Assembly: GCA_937888715.1 (NCBI GenBank)
Contig: CALARU010000111.1
Coordinates: forward strand, 1 to 36,941
DNA length: 36,941 bases
Direction: 5' to 3'
From: an uncultured Planctomycetaceae bacterium
GTDB taxonomy: Bacteria; Planctomycetota; Planctomycetia; Gemmatales; Gemmataceae
Shown: positions 16,286-24,215 of the stretch, piece after piece
How positions within the stretch are numbered: the stretch's first letter is position 1
Layout: every line of letters starts with the position of its first letter
The notes under the pieces: model-generated
Told to the model about the DNA's origin: nothing
Seen by the model: the letters and a program-made list of their open reading frames with translations, nothing else
Database searches by the model: none
Program-made: the position numbers and the translations under genes

Positions 16286-17110
16286 TTAGGGGAGGGTAAC
16301 CAAGCCCGAATTGCGTAATTCATTAAAACGTATAACCAATTCTGCGCGTCTTTTGGCCAAATCGAAATGTTCGAGGGTTAAATTAACATAAGCTTGTTCG
16401 ACTGCATCAAACTCTTCTAAGAATTTTTGGCGCTTCAGTTTTTCATCTTCAATGATGGTTTGCAAACCTTTGACAAGAATGATGGGTTTGCCATCGGGCC
16501 CTAGTACAGTTTTATTATCCGCATCTTTTTGAAGGTGATCAGCCTGAAGGTCGACAAGTTTCTTATTTTCCTTTGAGGTATCATCCAGCACTTTTTGCAT
16601 GGCCCTTATATCATTATCGAGATCATCAATTTTTTTACCAAGTGCGTTCAGGTTCTCGAACGGATTCCCATCGCTGTCTTTTATCTCTTCAAATTGTAAA
16701 GGAATAAACTTGGCTGTTAAGCGAATAGGTTGCCCGTCCTTCAAAGTAATGTTCTTGGCAGGTTCTTTCTCGGATGCCTTGGTTTTTAGAAACTCCAATT
16801 GCTCGAAATAATACTTCTCAGTGACTGCAACTTGCGACTCAAGCTTTTGCATTTTTTCACGGCCCGACTGATAACGGTTTACAGCAATCTGAATCGGACT
16901 AGGCGGGCCTTCCTTAGGATCTTTAAACCATAAGTCTATCTTTGCCTTGCGCTGATCAATTTCCTGCCAAGAGCCATCCTTGGGTTTGCCATCTGCCCCA
17001 ATTACCGGAGTAAGAATCGGATTGGAAAAAAGAGAAATCCCCCAAGTTGCAAGGGTGAAGCTGCTTAACGCAAGCAGGTAGACCATTTTTTTGCCGATAT
17101 TAAGAGCCAT
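16286..17110 (-). CDS. Membrane-anchored coiled-coil protein
   Basis: A 274-residue protein not assignable to a named family. An N-terminal membrane helix (about 8-30) precedes a conserved-looking short segment IDQRKAKIDLWFKDP and then long charged helices with coiled-coil character (about 85-120, 160-200 and 225-270). A central IRLTAKFIPLQFEEI stretch is probably beta-structured. The start follows ordinary spacing. It lies 25 bp after the 355-residue gene and 227 bp before the next one, so the cluster may have a second promoter in that gap. It appears to share its overall build with both neighbours. Confidence 0.78.
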   Translation of the reverse strand: MALNIGKKMVYLLALSSFTLATWGISLFSNPILTPVIGADGKPKDGSWQEIDQRKAKIDLWFKDPKEGPPSPIQIAVNRYQSGREKMQKLESQVAVTEKYYFEQLEFLKTKASEKEPAKNITLKDGQPIRLTAKFIPLQFEEIKDSDGNPFENLNALGKKIDDLDNDIRAMQKVLDDTSKENKKLVDLQADHLQKDADNKTVLGPDGKPIILVKGLQTIIEDEKLKRQKFLEEFDAVEQAYVNLTLEHFDLAKRRAELVIRFNELRNSGLVTLP

Positions 17111-17135
17111 GGCTTCCTTTTAACTTTATCCGGGT

Positions 17136-18203
17136 CTAGTGGTTCGCTTCTACCGCACGAAGTTTCTTTTCTTGATCCTCATTACCCACCCTATACCCTT
17201 GAAGTTTTTTATGCACCGAAAACAAGCGTTCGCTGATCAAATGAAAATTACCAACGACCTTGCTGGTTTGATCCCGCTGTTCTTCCAGATCTTTTTCCAT
17301 CTTTGCAAGCAATAGCTTCTCTTTTACCAAAAGAGCTTTCTGGGTTTTTATACGCTCATCATACTCCAGCTTGAATCCTTCGATTTGCTTGGCACGCTTG
17401 GCCCTACGGGCCATCTCATTAAGCAGTTCACGATGCTCCGTAACGAAAATGGCCTCTTCTCTGGTAAGATGAGCCTCCAGATGCTCGAAGGTGCGAGTCA
17501 GCACCACCGCATGCCCATCCATCGCTTTGGAAGCATAATCTGGGCCAACTACCGCTATCAACCTGCGCATCGACTCTTCCGAACCCTCATCCACAACCTG
17601 GTACAGGGACAGTAACAACGCAGCGATAGCAGTTCGGGATTCAGATTTACTGATAATATGCGCTTGTTGTGGGAGTCTGTTTTTTTCGCGCGGTTCTGCG
17701 GATAAGAATAAATTATCCACACTTTCACGAAGGGAAGTGTACTCATCTGCAAGTGTCTTGGGATCAGCCTTGTTGACTAAATCATCGTACTTACGCCTAT
17801 CTACATAAGTAATTGCATTTTCAAGAAGCAACTTCGCAAGAAACTGGGCCTTCTTATCACTACCTTCGATTTCTTTTTCTTTGTCATCAAATTTCTTGTG
17901 CATGCGCTTAACTTCATCGACCTGAGTTAAAACAACCCTGTTGTCGATTTTCAACGGGCCACCCGCATCTTTGAAAATCGCTTTTAATGCGCCATCCTCA
18001 AGGCCATCGAGATTAGATTTGATGTTTATATTTGTTTTAGTGGTTTCATCATCATCAAAAGGCAAGCCATTAAGAACAATATCCTGCCTAAATACCAGAT
18101 AAGTCCAGTTCTTGCGAACGCCCAAATCTTGAACTAAGATAACTCCCAGGCCAAAGGCCAGCAGAGTGTTTAACAGCGCAAAGATTTTTCCAAGTAAGGA
18201 CAT
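17136..18203 (-). CDS. Membrane-anchored coiled-coil protein, first of cluster
   Basis: A 355-residue protein of unknown family. It starts MSLLGKIFALLNTLLAFGLG, a single N-terminal membrane anchor (about residues 4-25), followed by a Lys/Glu-rich body with several helical segments and a strong coiled-coil stretch near the C-terminus (about 260-345). An upstream in-frame ATG at 18227 lacks an RBS, while CAGG lies seven bases before the ATG at 18203, which is therefore chosen. It heads the four-gene leftward cluster and is divergent from a kinase gene starting 250 bp away, so the two may share a regulatory region. A role in the envelope is inferred from its build only. Confidence 0.78.
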   Translation of the reverse strand: MSLLGKIFALLNTLLAFGLGVILVQDLGVRKNWTYLVFRQDIVLNGLPFDDDETTKTNINIKSNLDGLEDGALKAIFKDAGGPLKIDNRVVLTQVDEVKRMHKKFDDKEKEIEGSDKKAQFLAKLLLENAITYVDRRKYDDLVNKADPKTLADEYTSLRESVDNLFLSAEPREKNRLPQQAHIISKSESRTAIAALLLSLYQVVDEGSEESMRRLIAVVGPDYASKAMDGHAVVLTRTFEHLEAHLTREEAIFVTEHRELLNEMARRAKRAKQIEGFKLEYDERIKTQKALLVKEKLLLAKMEKDLEEQRDQTSKVVGNFHLISERLFSVHKKLQGYRVGNEDQEKKLRAVEANH

Positions 18204-18452
18204 CGAATAACCTGTCTCTTGTTCCATAAGATGGATTGCACTAGAGAACCTATCTCTTAATTATATCTTTCCCCATAACAAGGCGTTAGGCCAATAAAAT
18301 GTTACTGATATTTAAGCCAAGCTGTATCTATTAAACCGATCGATATGGATTTGCCGAATGCAACTGTTTCCCAATCCCAACCTCTTTATAAAAAATTCGT
18401 GAAGATTTTGTTCTTAATACGCTAATTATTTAATCTAAGATAAGATGACGCT

Positions 18453-19775
18453 ATGAAAGAACCACCCGAAACCCCTGATGCAACCAAACCCCAAGGATAT
18501 ATCCAACCCTTGGGAAAGATTGGCCAATACGATCTGCTTAAGAAAATAGCAGAAGGTGGCATGGGTTCGATCTATATGGCACGCAGCACCAAGGATAAAT
18601 CGGTGGTTGCGATCAAAGTGATGTCGCCCCTTTATGTTCATAACCCTGTGTTATTAAAGAGGTTCGAACAAGAATACCGGGTTGCAAGCAAATTTAATCA
18701 CCCCAATCTAGTGCGAGCACTCGAATTTGGCACCGATAACGAACTACCTTTTCTCGTACTGGAGTTTGTGAATGGCGAATCGTTGGGTGTTATAATCAGC
18801 AAGCAAGGAAAATTTGAAGAATTGGAAGGGATAAAAATCATTGCCCAAGTCGCCAAGGCACTGAATCAGGTTCATAAAGATAAGCTAATCCATCGTGATG
18901 TTAAACCAGACAACATTCTTGTAGGAAAAAACGGGATAGCCAAGTTGACAGATTTAGGCTTGGTCAAAGAAATATTAGTGGGGGACCTCAACCTGACTCG
19001 GTCAGGAAGGGGGTTGGGAACGCCAAACTTCATGGCTCCAGAGCAATTCCGGGATGCTAAGAATGCAGATATCCGATGCGATATTTACAGTTTGGGTGCC
19101 ACCCTTTACACGATGTTAACAGGGGAACTGCCTTATAAATCGGTCAATCCGCTGGAAACTTGGATGAAAAAGGTACAAAACGATTTGCCCACCCCCCGAG
19201 AGCTGAATCCCCGCATTTCAGAACGAACCGACTGGGCAATTCGTAGAGCCATGGATAGTGATCCTGATATCCGCCCTTCAAGCTGCAGAGAATTTGTCGA
19301 AGATCTTGTGGGCAAGAGTACCCGAAAATCAACAGTTACTACCCCAGCATTAGATAAAACAGAAGCCAAACAACCTATAGAAACAATTTGGTTCATGGCT
19401 TATAACGATGACCAAGGCAAACAGCATGCGGTAAAGGGAACTGCCAAGGCAATCCGAAGAAGCTTTAAGGATGGAATTTTAGAAGACCCATTAAAATACA
19501 AACTGGCTAAAAGTGTAGAAGGCCCATTTGAAGAGATGAAGGTGTTCCCTGAATTTAGAGATTTAGCAGTCCACCTGACCAAGCCGAACTCTACCCCAAA
19601 CTCTAAAACCCAACCAGCCGACCCAGTGCCAAATCCCACCTCAGAACCGACCAGAATCATGACTGGTATTAATCGATCAAAATCTGGCACCCCACCCTGG
19701 GTTTTCTATGTGGTAGCTGCAAGTACCATAATTGCGATTTCTCTAATTATCATTAGTGTTATTTATTTAAAATAA
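18453..19775 (+). CDS. Ser/Thr protein kinase, tail-anchored
   Basis: A 440-residue Hanks-type kinase. The kinase domain (about 26-290) has IAEGGMGSIY (glycine loop), Lys55 in VAIK, HRDVKPDN (147-154), DLG instead of DFG (167-169) and MAPEQ (194-198). A 65-residue segment follows (about 310-375) with W at its start and a GPFEEM motif, reminiscent of GYF_2-like modules in planctomycete kinases; this is uncertain. A Pro/Thr-rich linker then leads to a single membrane helix at 416-439, the very last residues. The kinase is thus tail-anchored with no extracytoplasmic sensor. It is transcribed divergently from the coiled-coil cluster, whose proteins could be its substrates. The RBS is weak. Confidence 0.93.
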   Translation: MKEPPETPDATKPQGYIQPLGKIGQYDLLKKIAEGGMGSIYMARSTKDKSVVAIKVMSPLYVHNPVLLKRFEQEYRVASKFNHPNLVRALEFGTDNELPFLVLEFVNGESLGVIISKQGKFEELEGIKIIAQVAKALNQVHKDKLIHRDVKPDNILVGKNGIAKLTDLGLVKEILVGDLNLTRSGRGLGTPNFMAPEQFRDAKNADIRCDIYSLGATLYTMLTGELPYKSVNPLETWMKKVQNDLPTPRELNPRISERTDWAIRRAMDSDPDIRPSSCREFVEDLVGKSTRKSTVTTPALDKTEAKQPIETIWFMAYNDDQGKQHAVKGTAKAIRRSFKDGILEDPLKYKLAKSVEGPFEEMKVFPEFRDLAVHLTKPNSTPNSKTQPADPVPNPTSEPTRIMTGINRSKSGTPPWVFYVVAASTIIAISLIIISVIYLK

Positions 19776-19868
19776 TAATCAAACAGTAAACCCCTGATGA
19801 AAATCTTGGTAGCAGCTACGCATCATTTCCATCAAGACTTTAGTAATCGTCTGGGCTTTTTATTTTTC

Positions 19869-20768
19869 TTATTCTGTTTCAGAAGAAGCGTGCATTTCTT
19901 GGAGTGTTTTTTCAATGCCTTCTGCAATTTCATCTAAAGGAAGATGATTCAAACTAGATTTATAAAAAGGGTTTTGCAATTCTATCCCAATTTGATCCAA
20001 AGAAAGCAGAGGATAACTCACCAGCATGATTACCAGAGGTACAAGCCAGTCTGTTTCCATCTGATGAAGCAATGCAAAGGGTAAAGTAATAAGAAATATG
20101 GCAACAAATCTGCGGATTTTAACAGAATACACAATCGGTAACGGGGTCTTCAAGATTCGCTCACACGCTCCAATGTGATCAATCAACAAAGATCTTTCCC
20201 TTTCCATCTGAGCAAATGCAAATGAATTGAGAACCCCTTTATCTAATGCTGAACGAAGCAATCCCGCAATCTTTAATGAAACATAAAAAGGCATATGACT
20301 TGATGCAATCAACTTTTCTGCTTCACTTTTTCCCAACAACTGTTCAAACTTTGCCAATTCTTTTTCCGATCGCAATGATGATTTTGCTGCATAAGGAAAA
20401 GCCTTCACCCAGGTTATCAATTCCGTACACCATACTTTGTCCGTAGGGCCATAAGCCAGCGATTCTAAAGCAAGATTTCGACTTTGATTTACAATCCCAC
20501 CCCATAAGGTTCTTCCTTCCCACCAGCGATCGTAGCCTGCATTGGTGCGCAAAATTAACAACAAGCCAAGGGCTGCACCCGCTATTTCATGCGGCCCCAC
20601 CTCCAACCCTAGGTTCACTTGAAAAACATCTTCAATGTAATGATCAACAACACATATGATCGCCGCTATTAATCCAAAAACAAAAACATTTAATATGACA
20701 ATTGGGGTTACGGAACCCTTAATTAAAACTGCTTCACGCCAGAATGTAACAAACGATTCAAACTTCAT
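19869..20768 (-). CDS. Bestrophin-family anion channel
   Basis: A 299-residue membrane protein of the bestrophin (RFP-TM) family. The family hallmark is clear near residues 70-100: LILRTNAGYDRWWEGRTLWGGIVNQSRNLA. There are two N-terminal membrane helices (about 24-42 and 62-75) and a hydrophobic pair near 210-245. Bestrophins form pentameric anion channels; bacterial members conduct various ions and several eukaryotic members pass chloride and bicarbonate. AAAGGTGG precedes the start. The gene begins 17 bp after the stop of a class III cyclase on the same strand, so the two are very probably co-transcribed; that pairing is discussed as a finding. Length and motifs are complete. Confidence 0.9.
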   Translation of the reverse strand: MKFESFVTFWREAVLIKGSVTPIVILNVFVFGLIAAIICVVDHYIEDVFQVNLGLEVGPHEIAGAALGLLLILRTNAGYDRWWEGRTLWGGIVNQSRNLALESLAYGPTDKVWCTELITWVKAFPYAAKSSLRSEKELAKFEQLLGKSEAEKLIASSHMPFYVSLKIAGLLRSALDKGVLNSFAFAQMERERSLLIDHIGACERILKTPLPIVYSVKIRRFVAIFLITLPFALLHQMETDWLVPLVIMLVSYPLLSLDQIGIELQNPFYKSSLNHLPLDEIAEGIEKTLQEMHASSETE

Positions 20769-20785
20769 CTAAACCACCTTTGCCT

Positions 20786-23014
20786 TTATTTCTGATGCAT
20801 CTGTTGACCACCATCCCATGAAGCATCAGGGGGATTCTGCAGATAATCCCTGCAACGATCAACATAAATTTGACACAACTTATCATCAGGATTTTCACTT
20901 GCTAATTTTTGGAATAAACTCAACCCAGCCGGCCAGTCTTTTTTAACATAAGCAGAAAACGCAATTTTGAAATCAGTACAAAACTTTACTATCTTACTGG
21001 ATGTCTCATTGGCCAGGCCCATAAGTTCATGTACCATGATTTTCTTATCTTTCCCCTTCACGCCTACCAAATCAATCGGTCGAGAAACCAACCTATCATC
21101 ACAAGCCTTTAAAGTGGCATCTGAAATCATAATCGTTGTATCATAAACCTTGTTTAATCCTTCAAGCCGACTTGCAAGGTTTACATTATCACCAATCACG
21201 GTATAGCTTAAATGTTCTTCAGTACCAATGTTTCCAAGCACCACATTACCAGTATTAATACCAACTCGGGCTTTGAATACCGGCTTATTCAATCTAGCCC
21301 ATTCTTTTTGCAGGAAGGAAAGATTGTGTAGACCTTGAATTGCAGTTTTGCAAGCTTTGAATGCATAGTCATCGCAATCCCTGGGGGCATTCCAATACGC
21401 CATCACTGCATCACCAATGTATTTATCAACTGTACCTCCGTTTCTTATGATCACCGAAGAAAAACAGCCGAGGTATTCGTTTAATTGAAGCACTAAATCA
21501 TTAGGGGAAAGGTTTTCAGAGTAATAAGTGAAGTTTGCAATATCTGCAAACATGATAGAAACATCTTTTTCTTTCCCGCCTGGTATAGCGCCGGTTCCTG
21601 CATCAAATAAACTTTTAAGCACATCCTTGGGCAGATACTGCGTAAAAGCTTGAAGCCCAATTTGCATCAAACTCATGGAATGAGCCAAATTCTTAATTTC
21701 TATGATTTTTGAATCATCTCTAACTTTATGGGTAAAATCAAGCTTTCCAATTTTCTGAGCCAGTAAAACCAAACTTTCTATGGGTTTAGAAGCCGACCGT
21801 GCAAGTAAGAACGAAAGAATAACGCTGATAACCATCACCGAGGCCAAAATACCAATAGCCAAATAAAAATGCCAGTAAGCATTTGAAAACAACACTTTCT
21901 CAGGCACATAAAGGCACACATACCAATCAGGAGCGGTTCCTGGTAAAACCGTTTTAATAATCCCGACATAATCTACCCCATCAACATCAAAGTGGAACAA
22001 ACTTTCAAAATCTCCACTTATCTCGAGTCCACTTAAAACCGTATCAGGCAGACTCAGGATCATTTTTTCAATAGCAGGATCCTTCATATCTTTTGGCAGG
22101 GAATAATAAATGGTATCCCCATCCGAATCTTTTGGAAAAACATTTTCTTTGCGGGAGTGGGCTAAAATTATTTTCGTGCTATCTGGAAGTCTTTCAAAAA
22201 TAAAACCATTGATCCCTCTTTTATGTATTTCCTGCATTGTTTCATTAAGATAATCACTAATCCATTCGGTACTGATACCCATTGACAAAACCGCAAATAA
22301 TTCACCTTTGTCATCTCCTAGGCCTGTCGAATAAAATAAACCCGTTCTGATTGCCTTAAAATTTTTCGAAAAGGTAAAGCAATTAGTCCATCCCCCTTTT
22401 TTTAAAACAGGTTGTGCTTTTCCCTGAACATAAAAGGGCCTTTTTCGGTAGTCATATCCACCGTTTTCATCCACCGATAAAGGTTTATTTGGAAAATCAG
22501 GATAAGAATAAGTTTTTAAAGTAAATGTGCCTGAAGGATTTGGGATTGTTTCCTCAATAATGATATCTTTTTCAGTATAAAGTGAACTTTCACTAAATCG
22601 CGAAAGGCTTTTTGTGTCATATTTGAATCCAGGTTTTTCATCCAGCGAAAGTCTAAGTGAATATCCTGTTTTATCTTCTGTAAAAATGGTGTGTCCTAGG
22701 TTGTGATTTACAATTAGGCTGTGAGAAAGAGTACTCAAAATCAACGGATAATCTACCTTACCATTTTCCATTCTGAAAGCGAAACGATATGTTGCCTCGA
22801 TAACATCTTCAGCATCTTGAAGAAAATTTTCCACCTTAAGAGTGACCGCTCGGGTAAGCAAATGGCCAACCTCTTGGGTGTAATTAACCCGGGCCGTATA
22901 AGAAAGCCTAAGACTTAACAAAGTGATTGTCAGGCCAGAAAACAAAGTCAAACCAATAAAACAAATCAACAGTGCAGTTCTAAGACGGTACTTACTCAAC
23001 AACGGTATTTTCAT
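20786..23014 (-). CDS. Class III adenylate cyclase with Cache and HAMP domains
   Basis: A 742-residue transmembrane cyclase. Order: membrane helix (about 13-35), a large extracytoplasmic Cache-type sensor (about 36-375, with RKRPFYVQGKAQPVLKKGGW), a second membrane helix (about 380-405), HAMP (about 406-458) and the class III catalytic domain (about 483-665). The catalytic domain has metal-binding Asp491 (FADIANF) and Asp535 (YIGDAVMAYW), base-binding Lys531, and Asn612/Arg616 in VNLASR. At the second base-specifying position, Thr605 occurs in SYTVIG where class IIIa enzymes have Asp, which marks it as class IIIb. ATP is therefore the likely substrate. A C-terminal extension (about 670-742) may be one TPR-like helical unit. 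AGGA precedes the ATG. A bestrophin gene follows 17 bp downstream. Confidence 0.93.
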   Translation of the reverse strand: MKIPLLSKYRLRTALLICFIGLTLFSGLTITLLSLRLSYTARVNYTQEVGHLLTRAVTLKVENFLQDAEDVIEATYRFAFRMENGKVDYPLILSTLSHSLIVNHNLGHTIFTEDKTGYSLRLSLDEKPGFKYDTKSLSRFSESSLYTEKDIIIEETIPNPSGTFTLKTYSYPDFPNKPLSVDENGGYDYRKRPFYVQGKAQPVLKKGGWTNCFTFSKNFKAIRTGLFYSTGLGDDKGELFAVLSMGISTEWISDYLNETMQEIHKRGINGFIFERLPDSTKIILAHSRKENVFPKDSDGDTIYYSLPKDMKDPAIEKMILSLPDTVLSGLEISGDFESLFHFDVDGVDYVGIIKTVLPGTAPDWYVCLYVPEKVLFSNAYWHFYLAIGILASVMVISVILSFLLARSASKPIESLVLLAQKIGKLDFTHKVRDDSKIIEIKNLAHSMSLMQIGLQAFTQYLPKDVLKSLFDAGTGAIPGGKEKDVSIMFADIANFTYYSENLSPNDLVLQLNEYLGCFSSVIIRNGGTVDKYIGDAVMAYWNAPRDCDDYAFKACKTAIQGLHNLSFLQKEWARLNKPVFKARVGINTGNVVLGNIGTEEHLSYTVIGDNVNLASRLEGLNKVYDTTIMISDATLKACDDRLVSRPIDLVGVKGKDKKIMVHELMGLANETSSKIVKFCTDFKIAFSAYVKKDWPAGLSLFQKLASENPDDKLCQIYVDRCRDYLQNPPDASWDGGQQMHQK

Positions 23015-23111
23015 GAGTTCCTATTTCATTATCTAAATCATAAAGCTTCTATCTGTAATGTAAAATAACACCTAGTCGCTTAAAGAAAGAATTAATTCTT
23101 GAATCTTATCG

Positions 23112-24215
23112 CTACTTGCATAATAAGTTGACTGCAAATGATGCTAGCCAGTGTTCGCCAGCGTAATCTCCACTACTAATATGCCCAAGGGAAGCTTCTG
23201 CATGTTTCCTTGCGCTATGCAAAAAAATCATTCGTCTGGGATCACCCTCTGAAAGCGCGAGCCCAATATTTTTCATGCACCATGCCCTACTCAGGTTTAA
23301 ACCATCAAGATGAACAATCTGGGGGTCTGTACGATCAGAAACAACAGCAGGACTAAAAAGGCTGGCAGGTTCATTTTGCAACAAGTTGGGATAAAACTTA
23401 TCAAGCCAAATAGAGAACTCTTTTTGAGGCAGAATTCTCCGCATTAAATCAGCTTCCATCAGGCTTGGAGAAAAGAAATCAGCACCATCGGGTTCCCACT
23501 TTGCAGGAATCATTTCATCTTTAAGATAATAATCCCTAGCTCGCTTTATTATCAATTGCTCGAGTTCCTTGTTTTCCATCTGCCTCGAATAATCAAGAGC
23601 GTATGTCAATCCAAAAGCCGTGTTCGAATGCACGCCACTGCGAATAGGGTAAGTTTGCTTGGGGAAATATGAAATATAGCGCCCGACTATGATTTCTTCG
23701 AGAGGTTTTAGATGTTGTGCCAGTTCTTTTCCCAGTGGGTCTTCCCAAGTGCGAAGTTCCAAAGTAAGTTTTAAAAACCATGACCAACCATACGGTCTTT
23801 CGAAAGATTTACTTTCAGGTTTCAGAAAGAATGCAGCTTCTGCTAACAAGTTTTCTTTAGTGATATTCTTTGCCAAAGCTTTTCGTATTTCCTCTGCTTC
23901 TTTTAATTGAGGAAACTCCTTCAAAATCTTCACCAGCATCCAATGGCCATGAACCGAACTGTGCCAGTCATAGCACCCATGGAATGCAGGATAAAGTTGT
24001 TTAGGGCTGAGAATATCCTTGGGGCCTTCAAGAACATTGCCCGGTTTATTGGGGTATTCCCTGTGAATGTTTTTAAGTGCCAGGCCTGCGAATTTTGTGG
24101 CTTGTTCTTCGCTGAGTTTCAGCATAAAACCTTCCGGTGATTTAATTTGTTGTGCACTAAGTGGATTGCAACAAAGGAAACTGAACAAAAAAAGAAAGCA
24201 AGATCTTGGCATCAT
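23112..24215 (-). CDS. DUF2891 secreted protein
   Basis: A 367-residue protein of the DUF2891 family, recognised from YPAFHGCYDWHSSVHGHWMLVKIL near residues 75-98. It is all-helical in appearance, with a signal peptide (residues 1-21, ending in PLSAQ), so it is exported. The fold suggests an alpha/alpha toroid like those of glycan-active enzymes, and the conserved Asp/His cluster in CYDWHSSVHGH could be a catalytic or metal site; neither is established. Its ATG overlaps the stop of the upstream sulfatase gene in an ATGA junction, so the two proteins should be made in fixed proportion. That supports a joint role in sulfated-glycan breakdown. Confidence 0.85.
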   Translation of the reverse strand: MMPRSCFLFLFSFLCCNPLSAQQIKSPEGFMLKLSEEQATKFAGLALKNIHREYPNKPGNVLEGPKDILSPKQLYPAFHGCYDWHSSVHGHWMLVKILKEFPQLKEAEEIRKALAKNITKENLLAEAAFFLKPESKSFERPYGWSWFLKLTLELRTWEDPLGKELAQHLKPLEEIIVGRYISYFPKQTYPIRSGVHSNTAFGLTYALDYSRQMENKELEQLIIKRARDYYLKDEMIPAKWEPDGADFFSPSLMEADLMRRILPQKEFSIWLDKFYPNLLQNEPASLFSPAVVSDRTDPQIVHLDGLNLSRAWCMKNIGLALSEGDPRRMIFLHSARKHAEASLGHISSGDYAGEHWLASFAVNLLCK

